This document shows positions 33,387 to 42,951 of a stretch of DNA of 64,000 bases, piece after piece. The notes below the pieces were generated by a model. That model had not been told where the DNA came from. It made no database searches and saw only the letters and a list, made by a program, of their open reading frames with translations. This DNA is from CBDCME01 sp965218865. Its GTDB lineage: Bacteria; Pseudomonadota; Alphaproteobacteria; JAAXGF01. The DNA is taken from positions 94,438 through 158,437 of the forward strand of contig CBDCME010000010.1 of the NCBI GenBank assembly GCA_965218865.1, read 5' to 3'. Positions within the stretch are counted from its first letter, which is position 1, and every line of letters starts with the position of its first letter. A program made the position numbers and the translations under genes.

Positions 33387-34554
33387 TACCAACCGCCCTT
33401 AACATTGACTTGTGCGAGCCCACGCTCTGAGGCCTATGGACATGATCTTCCAAGGTTGGTCGGTCAGGTTGTTCCAGGCTTGGCAAGAGGCCTCGACGAT
33501 GGCTTCATAGGAGTCGAAGACACGATTGGAGAGCCAGTTCTGGCGGAGGTATTGCCAGACATTTTCGGCGGGATTGAGCTCCGGGGACTTGGGTGGCAAA
33601 GGCACGAGGGAGATGTTCTCCGGGATGCCGAGTTTGGCAGTGGTGTGCCATGCGGCTTGGTCGAGCAGCACGACGGCATGGGCGTTTGGGGCAACGGCCC
33701 GGCTGATTTCCTCGAGATGCAGGTCCATGGCTTCAGTATTGGCGCGCGGCATGACCAGCGCCGCGCCCTCACCGCGCTCGGGGCAGATGGCGCCGAAGAG
33801 ATACGCCGAAGAGGTCCGTAGGTCCTTGACCTGGCGCGGGCGCGATCCCTTTGGGGCCCACTGGCGCACCAGGCTGTTCTTCTGGCCGACGCGCATTTCA
33901 TCTTGAAACCAAACCTCGATGGGCGTGTCCGGTGGCTGTGCCGCTACGATTTTCGCCAAGTGTTCGGGAAAACTTTTTTTTAAATTCCTCCTGTGCCCGC
34001 GCATCCTGGCCGACGTGGCGCGGGCGCGCGGAAATATGCGAGAACCCGAGCGCGGCCAGCAGCTTGCCGACGCTCCGCTCGTGATAGTCCACGCCGAAGC
34101 GCGTTCGGATCAGTTGCTTGAGATCGATGCAGCGCCAGCGCACGACCCCATCCCGTTCGGGATCGGGACCGGCCTCGATAGCCCGCGAAAGCGCCGCCAT
34201 TTGCGACGGCGTCAACCGACGCAACGCCCCGTTCGGCTTGCGGTCGATCAGACCGGCCGGACCTCCCGCGTTGAACCGGTGAACCCAGTCCCGCAACGTC
34301 TGCCGATCCATGCCGCCAATACCCGCCGCGCACGCTCGATCCATCCCATCGTAGATGGCCGCCATCGACAAAAGCCGTCGCGCCTGGTTCCCATCATCGC
34401 TCCGTGCCGCAAGAACACGGACTCTTTCAGCATCAAAGTCGTTTCGCAAAGGAATCGTTGGCATTGAACACACTCCCTTGTTGCCAACAACCTTGAATCA
34501 CACAAAACCTAGCGTGTAAACCTTTGCGCGAGTCAAACTCTGGGGCGATTGGTA
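33387..34554 (-). mobile_element. IS630-family element, type C, copy 2
   Basis: It is 1168 bp with TA flanks at 33385-33386 and 34555-34556. It is inserted in gene D: removing it together with one TA joins GISFDL to RCFGPIRF in frame. The right terminal bases differ slightly (GGGGCGATTGGTA). Confidence 0.93.
33399..34464 (-). CDS. IS630-family transposase (type C), copy 2, A8 frame change
   Basis: It has the same two-frame arrangement as copy 1: the helix-turn-helix half starts at ATG 34464 and the catalytic half ends at 33399, meeting at T8 on the plus strand (33974-33981). See copy 1 for motifs. Confidence 0.85.
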
Positions 34555-34556
34555 TA

Positions 34557-34657
34557 AGATCAAAAGATATTCCTAAATCTTTAAAGTCAATAAAATTTCT
34601 TTTAGAAATTCTTGCAGAATGAACAATTTTTCTGTCAGATGACTCTACATTAAGCAT
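34557..34657 (-). pseudogene. AT-rich foreign gene D, 5' piece
   Basis: ATG 34657 starts MLNVESSDRKIVHSARISKR, then NFIDFKDLGISFDL, running into IS630-C. The same frame is open for nine codons upstream (QYLSTRLRIFY) to a TAA, so either ATG 34657 is the start or the start lies in an undetected alternative codon. Restored, the protein would be about 235 aa. Confidence 0.65.
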
Positions 34658-34949
34658 ATAAAATATTCGTAGCCGGGTACTTAAATATTGTTATGACAAA
34701 ACGATAATTTGTGACTATGGCGTTTGTTCTTTATATTATGTGAAAATCAAAAATCGTCTGGCAGATCCCGAGAATTTATGGCCATTACGAAAGAATTTTG
34801 GTAAAATATTGGAATTGAATCGACCAAAATTTTGCTTAGCGGCGACGGAGCGGCTGTGACCTGCATAATTTCCACACCTGTTGTGGGCCATATCCGCATG
34901 CTATTGAGCAGGGGGCCGGGAGGAACGCTGTGGAGGCTAGCCTCTTGCG
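34658..34949. other. AT-rich stretch between gene D and the ISAs1-D tandem
   Basis: There is no confident gene. A minus-strand frame ending at 34747 (SMRIWPTTGVEIMQVTAAPS to NSRDLPDDF) stays open rightwards and, if the ISAs1-D pair is removed, continues through 39132-39200 for about 85 codons in total. It might be a gene remnant. The region just upstream of gene D is AT-rich and could hold its promoter. Confidence 0.35.
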
Positions 34950-37029
34950 CAGGAACAATTTTTAGTCGCGGTTGAGGGTTCGGGATGAGTGGGATCGTGC
35001 TCGGTGCACGGGGTTCGGGGAGCCCCGAGCTTGCCTCGACGACGTCATGGGGACTGCTCGAAGCCACCGGACGGCGTTTTCGGATTCGACAGGCACACCG
35101 GTCCGCCCGCGCCGCTCGGCGGCACGTCCCGGTCCGGGGGAGAGGCGTGCTGTCTCAGGCGATGGGCGCGGTCATGATCGCGTCGAGGGCCTCCTGCGCC
35201 CGGGCGGCATAGTGCCGGTTGGCCTCGGGCAGATAACGGAAGCGTCCGTCGCAGCGCACGATGGCGATGGCCGCGTTGGTCAAGCAGGCGAGATTTCTGG
35301 GCAGGTGACGCACGTAGGCCCGGCATCGGTCTTCGTCGTAGGTGAAGTCGCGCACGTAGTGCAGGCGGTTCTCGATATGCCAGTGGTTGCGCACCAGTTC
35401 GAGCAACTCCTCGGGTCCGGCGCGCTCTGCGCCGAGCGAGGTGAGGCTCCAGGTCACCTCGATGCTGCGCTTGCCGGTCTTGAGGATCTCGCGTTCGCGC
35501 TCGATGCGCATGGCCTGGCGTCGCCCGTGGAGGTTGGCGTAGCCGTCCCACTCGGCAGCGGAGAGGTCGACGACGGCGCAGCGTCGGCGCTCGATGCGGC
35601 CATGGCCCTTGTCGACGGTTTCGTGCCAGAGCGCATCGCTGAAGTCGATCGCCTTGAGGTCTTCGAAGATCATCTCCTGGTTGTCCTTGACCGCGCTCAT
35701 CACGTAGTCGGCGCGACGCCCGAGCAGGCAGCGCGCGGTCTCGTGCTGAGCGTGCATCGCGTCCATGGTGACGATCCGGCCTGTGAGGTCGAGGCCGCTG
35801 GAGAGTTCGCGCACGGCCGGGATTTCGTTGCTCTTGCGGTCGACCTCGACCTGCCCGAGGACCACGCCGGTGTCGTGCTCGACCGCCGCCACCATCATCC
35901 TGCGCCCGTCTTCGGTCTGCTTCGAGGCGCCGCGCAGATCCTTTCCGTCCATGGCGACCGGCGCGTGCGCGCTGCCATGCTGGCCGGTCCACTGGCTAAT
36001 CGCGTTGTCCAGGGTCTCTGGCGGCAGGGCGGTGAGGGTCTTGTGGAAGGTGGTGATCGCGGGCGGGGTGTAGCGCTGTTTGGAAGGGCTCCAGAACGCA
36101 CCCACCGCCTCGAGCTGCTCCTGGGAGAGCAGGGCGGCGAACTGGGCGAACGCGTTCACCCCCCGGTATCCGGCAAGCCGGGCGGCGACGGCGATCACCA
36201 GAATGGTGTTGAGCGCATAGCGCTTGCCCCGGGCATGGCGGTACTCGGGCACCTCACCCAGACACTCGAACAGGCTGCGCAGCCGGGGCGCGGCCATCGG
36301 CTCGGTGTGCTGCTCGGCGTTCCAGTGTGCCGGCATCCCGGTACGGCTCAGCGCCTCGGGGGCGCCGTCTGTCAGTCCGAACACGAAGACCTCCTTGGGC
36401 TGACCGTGGTGGCGCCAGCGCGCTGCCCCTCCGGGCTCACGGGCAAAGCCCCGCGTCAGCCCCAGAGAGCGCCAGTTCGACGCGCGGTAGCAGGTGCCGG
36501 CAAATCGCGAGACGTCCACGAACGTCTCCGCCAGAAGAGCCGGATATCCGTGCACCGCCTGGATGTCCTCAGACAGCCGCCGCAGGCTCAGCCCCAGCAC
36601 ACGGGAGGCCAGGTTCGGCACTCGGCCAGGCGTCAGAATGACGAAGCGCGAGTTGTTGGCGATCAGATGCAGACGCCGGAACTGCTGCTCGGCCGACCAC
36701 CCGATCCAGCGATCACGCGCGCCCAGCTTGAACGCGCCGGGCTGCCAGCCGATCAGTGCGAGCCAGGTCTCGCCATGCACCGCGACATGGCGCAGGCCCT
36801 TGCCGATGACGCCGTGGAACGCCAGGTAGTGGTGCTGCTCCACCAACCGGTCCCAGCGCCGGTGCTCCTGCGCGCCCCAGGTCGGACGCACCGTGACCGC
36901 GCGCAAATCAATGGACGAATCCGAGACCGGCAGCGTCGCCATGACCGGCACACTGCCACACCGAGAATGAAATGGCCAGCGCCGCGATCACCTCACCCTG
37001 ATCACTGGGCGGACAAAAAACTAGCCCTG
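34950..37029 (-). mobile_element. ISAs1-D copy 2 (first of a tandem pair)
   Basis: The ends are CAGGAACAATTTTTAGTCG on the left and, inward from the right, CAGGGCTAGTTTTTTGTCC. The target duplication CCTCTTGCG lies at 34941-34949, again between the copies (37031-37039) and after copy 3 (39122-39130). It is 2080 bp. Confidence 0.93.
35155..36942 (-). CDS. DruA-ISAs1 fusion transposase, copy 2, intact
   Basis: This 595-598-residue protein has an N-terminal DUF4338/DruA domain (about residues 30-190: WDRLVEQHHYLAFHGVIGKG, RDRWIGWSAEQQFRRLHLIA, NNSRFVILTPGRVPNLASRV, ETFVDVSRFAGTCYRASNWR) followed by a complete ISAs1 transposase. The ISAs1 part has the N-terminal helical region (LGEVPEYRHARGKRYALNTI), Asp in AMDGKDLRGASKQ, Asp in VTMDAMHAQ and Glu in HWHIENRLHYVRD, then FTYDEDRCRAY. 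Ordinary ISAs1 transposases of about 370 aa lack the first 200 residues. The start may be ATG 36942 or GTG 36951. Confidence 0.92.
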   Translation of the reverse strand: MATLPVSDSSIDLRAVTVRPTWGAQEHRRWDRLVEQHHYLAFHGVIGKGLRHVAVHGETWLALIGWQPGAFKLGARDRWIGWSAEQQFRRLHLIANNSRFVILTPGRVPNLASRVLGLSLRRLSEDIQAVHGYPALLAETFVDVSRFAGTCYRASNWRSLGLTRGFAREPGGAARWRHHGQPKEVFVFGLTDGAPEALSRTGMPAHWNAEQHTEPMAAPRLRSLFECLGEVPEYRHARGKRYALNTILVIAVAARLAGYRGVNAFAQFAALLSQEQLEAVGAFWSPSKQRYTPPAITTFHKTLTALPPETLDNAISQWTGQHGSAHAPVAMDGKDLRGASKQTEDGRRMMVAAVEHDTGVVLGQVEVDRKSNEIPAVRELSSGLDLTGRIVTMDAMHAQHETARCLLGRRADYVMSAVKDNQEMIFEDLKAIDFSDALWHETVDKGHGRIERRRCAVVDLSAAEWDGYANLHGRRQAMRIEREREILKTGKRSIEVTWSLTSLGAERAGPEELLELVRNHWHIENRLHYVRDFTYDEDRCRAYVRHLPRNLACLTNAAIAIVRCDGRFRYLPEANRHYAARAQEALDAIMTAPIA

Positions 37030-37040
37030 GCCTCTTGCGG

Positions 37041-39121
37041 CAGGAACAATTTTTAGTCGCGGTTGAGGGTTCGGGATGAGTGGGATCGTGCTCGGTGCAC
37101 GGGGTTCGGGGAGCCCCGAGCTTGCCTCGACGACGTCATGGGGACTGCTCGAAGCCACCGGACGGCGTTTTTCGGATTCGACAGGCACACCGGTCCGCCC
37201 GCGCCGCTCGGCGGCACGTCCCGGTCCGGGGGAGAGGCGTGCTGTCTCAGGCGATGGGCGCGGTCATGATCGCGTCGAGGGCCTCCTGCGCCCGGGCGGC
37301 ATAGTGCCGGTTGGCCTCGGGCAGATAACGGAAGCGTCCGTCGCAGCGCACGATGGCGATGGCCGCGTTGGTCAAGCAGGCGAGATTTCTGGGCAGGTGA
37401 CGCACGTAGGCCCGGCATCGGTCTTCGTCGTAGGTGAAGTCGCGCACGTAGTGCAGGCGGTTCTCGATATGCCAGTGGTTGCGCACCAGTTCGAGCAACT
37501 CCTCGGGTCCGGCGCGCTCTGCGCCGAGCGAGGTGAGGCTCCAGGTCACCTCGATGCTGCGCTTGCCGGTCTTGAGGATCTCGCGTTCGCGCTCGATGCG
37601 CATGGCCTGGCGTCGCCCGTGGAGGTTGGCGTAGCCGTCCCACTCGGCAGCGGAGAGGTCGACGACGGCGCAGCGTCGGCGCTCGATGCGGCCATGGCCC
37701 TTGTCGACGGTTTCGTGCCAGAGCGCATCGCTGAAGTCGATCGCCTTGAGGTCTTCGAAGATCATCTCCTGGTTGTCCTTGACCGCGCTCATCACGTAGT
37801 CGGCGCGACGCCCGAGCAGGCAGCGCGCGGTCTCGTGCTGAGCGTGCATCGCGTCCATGGTGACGATCCGGCCTGTGAGGTCGAGGCCGCTGGAGAGTTC
37901 GCGCACGGCCGGGATTTCGTTGCTCTTGCGGTCGACCTCGACCTGCCCGAGGACCACGCCGGTGTCGTGCTCGACCGCCGCCACCATCATCCTGCGCCCG
38001 TCTTCGGTCTGCTTCGAGGCGCCGCGCAGATCCTTTCCGTCCATGGCGACCGGCGCGTGCGCGCTGCCATGCTGGCCGGTCCACTGGCTAATCGCGTTGT
38101 CCAGGGTCTCTGGCGGCAGGGCGGTGAGGGTCTTGTGGAAGGTGGTGATCGCGGGCGGGGTGTAGCGCTGTTTGGAAGGGCTCCAGAACGCACCCACCGC
38201 CTCGAGCTGCTCCTGGGAGAGCAGGGCGGCGAACTGGGCGAACGCGTTCACCCCCCGGTATCCGGCAAGCCGGGCGGCGACGGCGATCACCAGAATGGTG
38301 TTGAGCGCATAGCGCTTGCCCCGGGCATGGCGGTACTCGGGCACCTCACCCAGACACTCGAACAGGCTGCGCAGCCGGGGCGCGGCCATCGGCTCGGTGT
38401 GCTGCTCGGCGTTCCAGTGTGCCGGCATCCCGGTACGGCTCAGCGCCTCGGGGGCGCCGTCTGTCAGTCCGAACACGAAGACCTCCTTGGGCTGACCGTG
38501 GTGGCGCCAGCGCGCTGCCCCTCCGGGCTCACGGGCAAAGCCCCGCGTCAGCCCCAGAGAGCGCCAGTTCGACGCGCGGTAGCAGGTGCCGGCAAATCGC
38601 GAGACGTCCACGAACGTCTCCGCCAGAAGAGCCGGATATCCGTGCACCGCCTGGATGTCCTCAGACAGCCGCCGCAGGCTCAGCCCCAGCACACGGGAGG
38701 CCAGGTTCGGCACTCGGCCAGGCGTCAGAATGACGAAGCGCGAGTTGTTGGCGATCAGATGCAGACGCCGGAACTGCTGCTCGGCCGACCACCCGATCCA
38801 GCGATCACGCGCGCCCAGCTTGAACGCGCCGGGCTGCCAGCCGATCAGTGCGAGCCAGGTCTCGCCATGCACCGCGACATGGCGCAGGCCCTTGCCGATG
38901 ACGCCGTGGAACGCCAGGTAGTGGTGCTGCTCCACCAACCGGTCCCAGCGCCGGTGCTCCTGCGCGCCCCAGGTCGGACGCACCGTGACCGCGCGCAAAT
39001 CAATGGACGAATCCGAGACCGGCAGCGTCGCCATGACCGGCACACTGCCACACCGAGAATGAAATGGCCAGCGCCGCGATCACCTCACCCTGATCACTGG
39101 GCGGACAAAAAACTAGCCCTG
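37041..39121 (-). mobile_element. ISAs1-D copy 3 (second of a tandem pair)
   Basis: It is 2081 bp and in the same orientation as copy 2, separated from it by 11 bases (G plus CCTCTTGCGG). The copies differ by one T in a non-coding T run. The order duplication-IS-duplication-IS-duplication indicates a tandem amplification or insertion beside an existing copy. Confidence 0.93.
37247..39034 (-). CDS. DruA-ISAs1 fusion transposase, copy 3, intact
   Basis: Its translated sequence is identical to copy 2. Both copies should be functional. Head-to-tail copies of an IS can give active junctions with an outward promoter from one end and the target of the other, so this arrangement may be unstable. Confidence 0.92.
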   Translation of the reverse strand: MATLPVSDSSIDLRAVTVRPTWGAQEHRRWDRLVEQHHYLAFHGVIGKGLRHVAVHGETWLALIGWQPGAFKLGARDRWIGWSAEQQFRRLHLIANNSRFVILTPGRVPNLASRVLGLSLRRLSEDIQAVHGYPALLAETFVDVSRFAGTCYRASNWRSLGLTRGFAREPGGAARWRHHGQPKEVFVFGLTDGAPEALSRTGMPAHWNAEQHTEPMAAPRLRSLFECLGEVPEYRHARGKRYALNTILVIAVAARLAGYRGVNAFAQFAALLSQEQLEAVGAFWSPSKQRYTPPAITTFHKTLTALPPETLDNAISQWTGQHGSAHAPVAMDGKDLRGASKQTEDGRRMMVAAVEHDTGVVLGQVEVDRKSNEIPAVRELSSGLDLTGRIVTMDAMHAQHETARCLLGRRADYVMSAVKDNQEMIFEDLKAIDFSDALWHETVDKGHGRIERRRCAVVDLSAAEWDGYANLHGRRQAMRIEREREILKTGKRSIEVTWSLTSLGAERAGPEELLELVRNHWHIENRLHYVRDFTYDEDRCRAYVRHLPRNLACLTNAAIAIVRCDGRFRYLPEANRHYAARAQEALDAIMTAPIA

Positions 39122-39130
39122 CCTCTTGCG

Positions 39131-39234
39131 GCCGGTTACGATATGATTGCGGTAAACATGAGGCAATCGGAGGTCCTTTGTTGAAGCACCACCATAAGTG
39201 TTATGGCTCTATGCAGTGACCAACTTTTTCGCCA
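39131..39234. other. Short remnant between ISAs1-D tandem and IS256-A copy 3
   Basis: About 100 bp of unrecognised DNA ending TTTCGCCA, the left flank of IS256-A copy 3. It is the continuation of 34658-34940 before the ISAs1-D insertions. Confidence 0.5.
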
Positions 39235-40696
39235 GGCAATGTCCCGGCTGATGTTGAAAAAGTGAGGTAGGCGTCATTCGCCTGGAACCGTTAGGCTCTG
39301 GGTGTTGAATCCATCAAGGAGAACGACGCCATGACCAAGACTACACGGAACAGCCGCCTTTCGAAACTGTTGGAGATCCCGCTTCCGCTGTTGCCGCCGG
39401 CCTTGCCGGAGGCTTTTGATGATCTGCGCATGAGCGTGGATCGCTTTTGCCTGTTGGCCGGGGTGGAGACCCTGGGCGAGATTCTGGACGAGGATAGCGA
39501 GGTGCTCTGCGGAGCGCGCCACGCCCGCACGGCCGAGCGGCAGGGCCATCGCTGGGGGACAACCCAGAGCGAGATTGCCTATCACGGGGGCAAGGTGAAG
39601 CTGACGCGCCCGCGGGTGCGCGATCTTGCGGGCAAGGAGATGAGCTTGCCGAGCTGGGAGTTGCTCTCGGACCCGGCGCTTTTGCAGTCCTGGGCGATGA
39701 ACATCATGCTGCTTACGGTTTCGACCCGCAAGTACGCGCGCGCCGTGCGCCTGCCCGGCGAGGCCAGCGGCGACTTGCCGGCACGCGCGGGCGATGCGAC
39801 CTCGAAGTCCGCGGTCTCGCGGCGCTTCGTGGCCATGACGCGCAAGAAGCTGAAGGCCTTCCTGGCCAGCGACCTTTCGGATCTCGATCTCCTGGTCATC
39901 CAGATCGACGGGCTGCACGTCGGCGATCACGTGTTGCTGGCAGCTATTGGCATCGACGGCGCGGGCGAGAAGCATGTTCTAGGCCTGGCCGAAGGTGCCA
40001 CGGAGAATGCCGCCACGGTGCAGGCGCTGCTCGACAACCTGACCGCCCGCGGCCTCGACCCGGAAGTGCCCCGGCTCTTCATCGTCGACGGCGCCAAGGC
40101 GCTCTCCAAGGCGATCAAGCGGACCTTCGGGCCGGTGGCCGCCCTCCAGCGCTGCCAGGTCCACAAGGGCCGCAACATCATCGAGCGCCTCGACGAAAGC
40201 CTTCATGCCGGCGTCAAGAAGGCGCTCAGGCAAGCCTGGGACCAAGACGATGCCGAGAAAGCCGAACGCCTCATGAAGAACCTGGCGCGCCGCCTGGAGA
40301 CCGAGGCCCCCGGCGTTTCGGCTTCCATCCTGGAGGGCCTGGATGAGATCCTCACCGTGATCCGCTTGGGCCTGCCGCCCAAGCTCAGGCGCTCCTTGGC
40401 CTGCACCAACGCCATCGAGAATGCCTTGGGAACGGTCAGGATGGTGCAGCACAATGTCAAGCGCTGGCGCAACGCCGAGATGGCCTTGCGATGGACCGCC
40501 GCCGGCCTCCTGGAAGCCCAAAAGACCTCCGTCGCCTCAAGGCCTACCGGCAACTCCCCATCCTCAGAGCTGCCCTCGAGGATCACGTGAAAAAGGCAAA
40601 AGCGAAAAGCGCCATTGAAACCATCAAAGAGGCCGCCTGGCCTCGAAGCCCAACCATGCCTGCCTCGCCTTTTTCAACAGAGCATGGGACATCGCC
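39235..40696 (+). mobile_element. IS256-family element (type A), copy 3
   Basis: It is 1462 bp. The flanks TTTCGCCA (39227-39234) and CTTCGCCA (40697-40704) agree in 7 of 8 positions, so this copy has stayed at its insertion site. Confidence 0.95.
39331..40590 (+). CDS. IS256-family transposase, copy 3
   Basis: It has 419 residues, differing from copy 1 at M51I and G137R. All catalytic residues are present. ATG 39331 follows AAGGAGAACGACGCC. Confidence 0.95.
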   Translation: MTKTTRNSRLSKLLEIPLPLLPPALPEAFDDLRMSVDRFCLLAGVETLGEILDEDSEVLCGARHARTAERQGHRWGTTQSEIAYHGGKVKLTRPRVRDLAGKEMSLPSWELLSDPALLQSWAMNIMLLTVSTRKYARAVRLPGEASGDLPARAGDATSKSAVSRRFVAMTRKKLKAFLASDLSDLDLLVIQIDGLHVGDHVLLAAIGIDGAGEKHVLGLAEGATENAATVQALLDNLTARGLDPEVPRLFIVDGAKALSKAIKRTFGPVAALQRCQVHKGRNIIERLDESLHAGVKKALRQAWDQDDAEKAERLMKNLARRLETEAPGVSASILEGLDEILTVIRLGLPPKLRRSLACTNAIENALGTVRMVQHNVKRWRNAEMALRWTAAGLLEAQKTSVASRPTGNSPSSELPSRIT

Positions 40697-40704
40697 CTTC
40701 GCCA

Positions 40705-40869
40705 CGGTGCCAGAGTTCCAGGAGCCCGGTCAGGTGTCGCGCGCAGTTCCTGCCGGGCATGAGGTCATAACGGTGCAGCCCCGCTAGCTAGGAGTGAACG
40801 CGATGACCAAACCCATGGCGTTGCAAGGGGAGCGGGCACCTCATCGCATCAAGAAGAGGTGATTACTCC
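40705..40869. other. Leader region upstream of dgt
   Basis: There is no clear gene. A short frame (VPEFQEPGQVSRAVPAGHEV) runs out of IS256. AAGAAGAGGTG just before 40870 is the ribosome site of the next gene. Confidence 0.4.
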
Positions 40870-42249
40870 ATGTCAGCTGAGCGATGGCAAGAGCTGATGT
40901 CACGCAAACGATTTCGTGGGGAAGCGAAGAATCCACGCGAAGACGATACTGCCGACACTGCCGATGTGAGGGGGCCGTTCGTGAAAGATGCAGACCGCGT
41001 CATTTATTCTTCAGCGTTCAGACGTTTGCAAGACAAGACTCAGGCCGATCCATTTCCTGCAACGGACTACACTCGGACTCGATTGACGCATAGTCTTGAG
41101 GTTACTTCGGTGGGGCGTGCGCTGGGGACATCAGTGGGAAGGGAAGTCATCAAAAGGTGTGACCGTAAATCGAAATTGGAACTCGATCCGAGCGACTTTG
41201 GCGCTGTCGTCGCGGCAGCATGCTTGGCTCACGATATCGGAAACCCTCCGTTCGGGCATGCTGGTGAAGAAGCCATTCGGTACTGGTTCAGCGGTGACGG
41301 CGTCAATCTCCTCGTAGGCTTGCAGGATGAACAAATGGAGGAATTCAAGCGTTTCGAGGGAAATGCGCAAGGCTTTCGTATTCTAACCCGGCTGCAAGAC
41401 TCGCGAGACAACGGGGGGCTGCGCCTCAGTTGCGCGACCCTGGCTACGTTTGCAAAATATCCCTGGAAATGCGCAAGCGCGGCCGCGGCTAGCAGTAAGG
41501 AGAAGTTTGGGTATTTTGAAGACGACCTTCACTCGTTTGAAAAAGTAGCGGACACAGTTAAGCTGGTGAATGGCGGTGAAGATGGAGTGTGGCGACGACA
41601 CCCTCTAGCTTTCTTGGTCGAGGCCGCCGATGACATCTGTTACCGTGTGGTTGATATTGAAGATGCTTGTAAAGCCAAAATAATTTCCTTTGAGAAAGCG
41701 GAAAAACTTCTTAAATCAATCGCGGGACCAAATCTATCCCGGTATAACGATCTTAAAGAGTCATCCGACAAGATCGGGTACCTCCGCGCAAAAGCCATAG
41801 GAGTGTTGGTTCAGCAAGTTTATGAGGTCTTTTGGAAAAACCACGATGCTATCCTCCTGGGACAATTTCAAGACAATCTGTTGAATCGCATTCGTTATAA
41901 CGATTTTTTGAAGGACATTCGAAAATGCGCAGAGGAAGAAGTCTACAGTGATCCCAAAAAATTGGAAGCTGAAGCAGCTGGGTTCGAGGTAATCCATGGC
42001 CTTCTCGAAATATTTTCGGAGCCCCTTTTATACCGGAAAGGTAAAACAAATCGTACCATTGACACAAAAAAAATGCCTTCGAAGTTACGGACCATAATGA
42101 ACTTATTGCCTGGCCCAAAAGAATCACCTGAGACACAATATCGTTGGCTCTTGCGACTGACGGACTACGTATCCGGAATGACTGACAGCTTCGCGGTTCG
42201 ACTGTTCCGAAAGCTTAAAGGTATCACCGTCGGCCTCGACCTCGCCTGA
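40870..42249 (+). CDS. dgt: Deoxyguanosinetriphosphate triphosphohydrolase (dGTPase)
   Basis: HD-domain phosphohydrolase of 459 aa that splits dGTP into deoxyguanosine and triphosphate. The metal ligands are visible: H74 (TRTRLTHSLEV), H121-D122 and H130 (CLAHDIGNPPFGHAGE), and an Asp in FLVEAADDICYRVVDIED. The N-terminal VKDADRVIYSSAFRRLQDKT is the substrate-entry signature of Dgt-type enzymes. The length and motif order are closer to E. coli Dgt than to the shorter housekeeping type usual in alphaproteobacteria, and the base composition is lower in G+C than the core genes. It lies at the edge of the IS-rich region. Such enzymes can limit phage by draining dGTP, but no partner gene proves that here. 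Confidence 0.88.
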   Translation: MSAERWQELMSRKRFRGEAKNPREDDTADTADVRGPFVKDADRVIYSSAFRRLQDKTQADPFPATDYTRTRLTHSLEVTSVGRALGTSVGREVIKRCDRKSKLELDPSDFGAVVAAACLAHDIGNPPFGHAGEEAIRYWFSGDGVNLLVGLQDEQMEEFKRFEGNAQGFRILTRLQDSRDNGGLRLSCATLATFAKYPWKCASAAAASSKEKFGYFEDDLHSFEKVADTVKLVNGGEDGVWRRHPLAFLVEAADDICYRVVDIEDACKAKIISFEKAEKLLKSIAGPNLSRYNDLKESSDKIGYLRAKAIGVLVQQVYEVFWKNHDAILLGQFQDNLLNRIRYNDFLKDIRKCAEEEVYSDPKKLEAEAAGFEVIHGLLEIFSEPLLYRKGKTNRTIDTKKMPSKLRTIMNLLPGPKESPETQYRWLLRLTDYVSGMTDSFAVRLFRKLKGITVGLDLA

Positions 42250-42315
42250 GGTTCCTCTGCAACCCACGGAGTGCAAGCAGTTTACCGCATCGCTGTTGTC
42301 GGGGGCCACCACCTG

Positions 42316-42921
42316 ATGAACGAGGTCTATGCCACCACGGCGCCCGTGGATTTACGGAAACTGAACCGCGAGAAGCTGCTGGAGATGGGCATCAACGAAG
42401 ACATCGCCGACCTGTTTATCGACAACACCGTATTCACGCCGCGCCAGCAGATGGATTTGGTGTTCGCCCTCGAAGACATGGAGGGCGTTGAGAACCGTGC
42501 CGTGTATGTGAAGTTTGCCATTGGCGCCAACGATCCGGACGTGGCCTATTTCCGCCAACGCATGGCCCAGATGTATGCCGCCTATCACAAGAAAATCGCG
42601 CCTGTTGAGCAATTCATATCTCTGGGCCGCGACGTCCCCGTCAAGAACCTGGGCATGGGGCAAACACGGGGTGGTGTGATCGTCTTCCATGCGCCTTTGG
42701 ATTATCTCGCCTGGACCGAGACCACAGCCTTGATCTTCGAGGCCATGGATCGGGAGGCGAACAAGATACCCAACAAAGGCAAGGAACTATGGCTCGCCGG
42801 CAACCTGTCACCCCTCGCTCGCGGGAACATCGAAGCCGCGGGGTGGAAAATTTTTGTCAATCAGGAAATCGAGTTGCTCGGCGATATCGAGGGCGCGAAA
42901 GAACGAATTTCCTACCGTTGA
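42316..42921 (+). CDS. Hypothetical protein, possibly a C-terminal fragment
   Basis: I do not recognise this gene. From ATG 42316 it reads MNEVYATTAPVDLRKLNREK, then GINEDIADLFIDNTVFTPRQ and YFRQRMAQMYAAYHKKIAPV, ending ISYR. It is mainly helical with no signal peptide. The frame is open back to a GTG at 42271 (VQAVYRIAVVGGHHL), and the region before that runs into the dgt stop, so the real N-terminus may have been cut off by a rearrangement that brought dgt here. The next gene follows after 30 bp in the same direction. Confidence 0.5.
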   Translation: MNEVYATTAPVDLRKLNREKLLEMGINEDIADLFIDNTVFTPRQQMDLVFALEDMEGVENRAVYVKFAIGANDPDVAYFRQRMAQMYAAYHKKIAPVEQFISLGRDVPVKNLGMGQTRGGVIVFHAPLDYLAWTETTALIFEAMDREANKIPNKGKELWLAGNLSPLARGNIEAAGWKIFVNQEIELLGDIEGAKERISYR

Positions 42922-42951
42922 GTTTTGCACTCCCCTTTTTAGAACCACCAC

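Noticed and set aside
34972..37056. A plus-strand open frame of about 690 codons through ISAs1-D copy 2 (and its twin at 37076-39184)
   Set aside because: It is the antisense shadow of the DruA-ISAs1 transposase. High GC leaves long open frames on the other strand; the protein is low-complexity and matches nothing.
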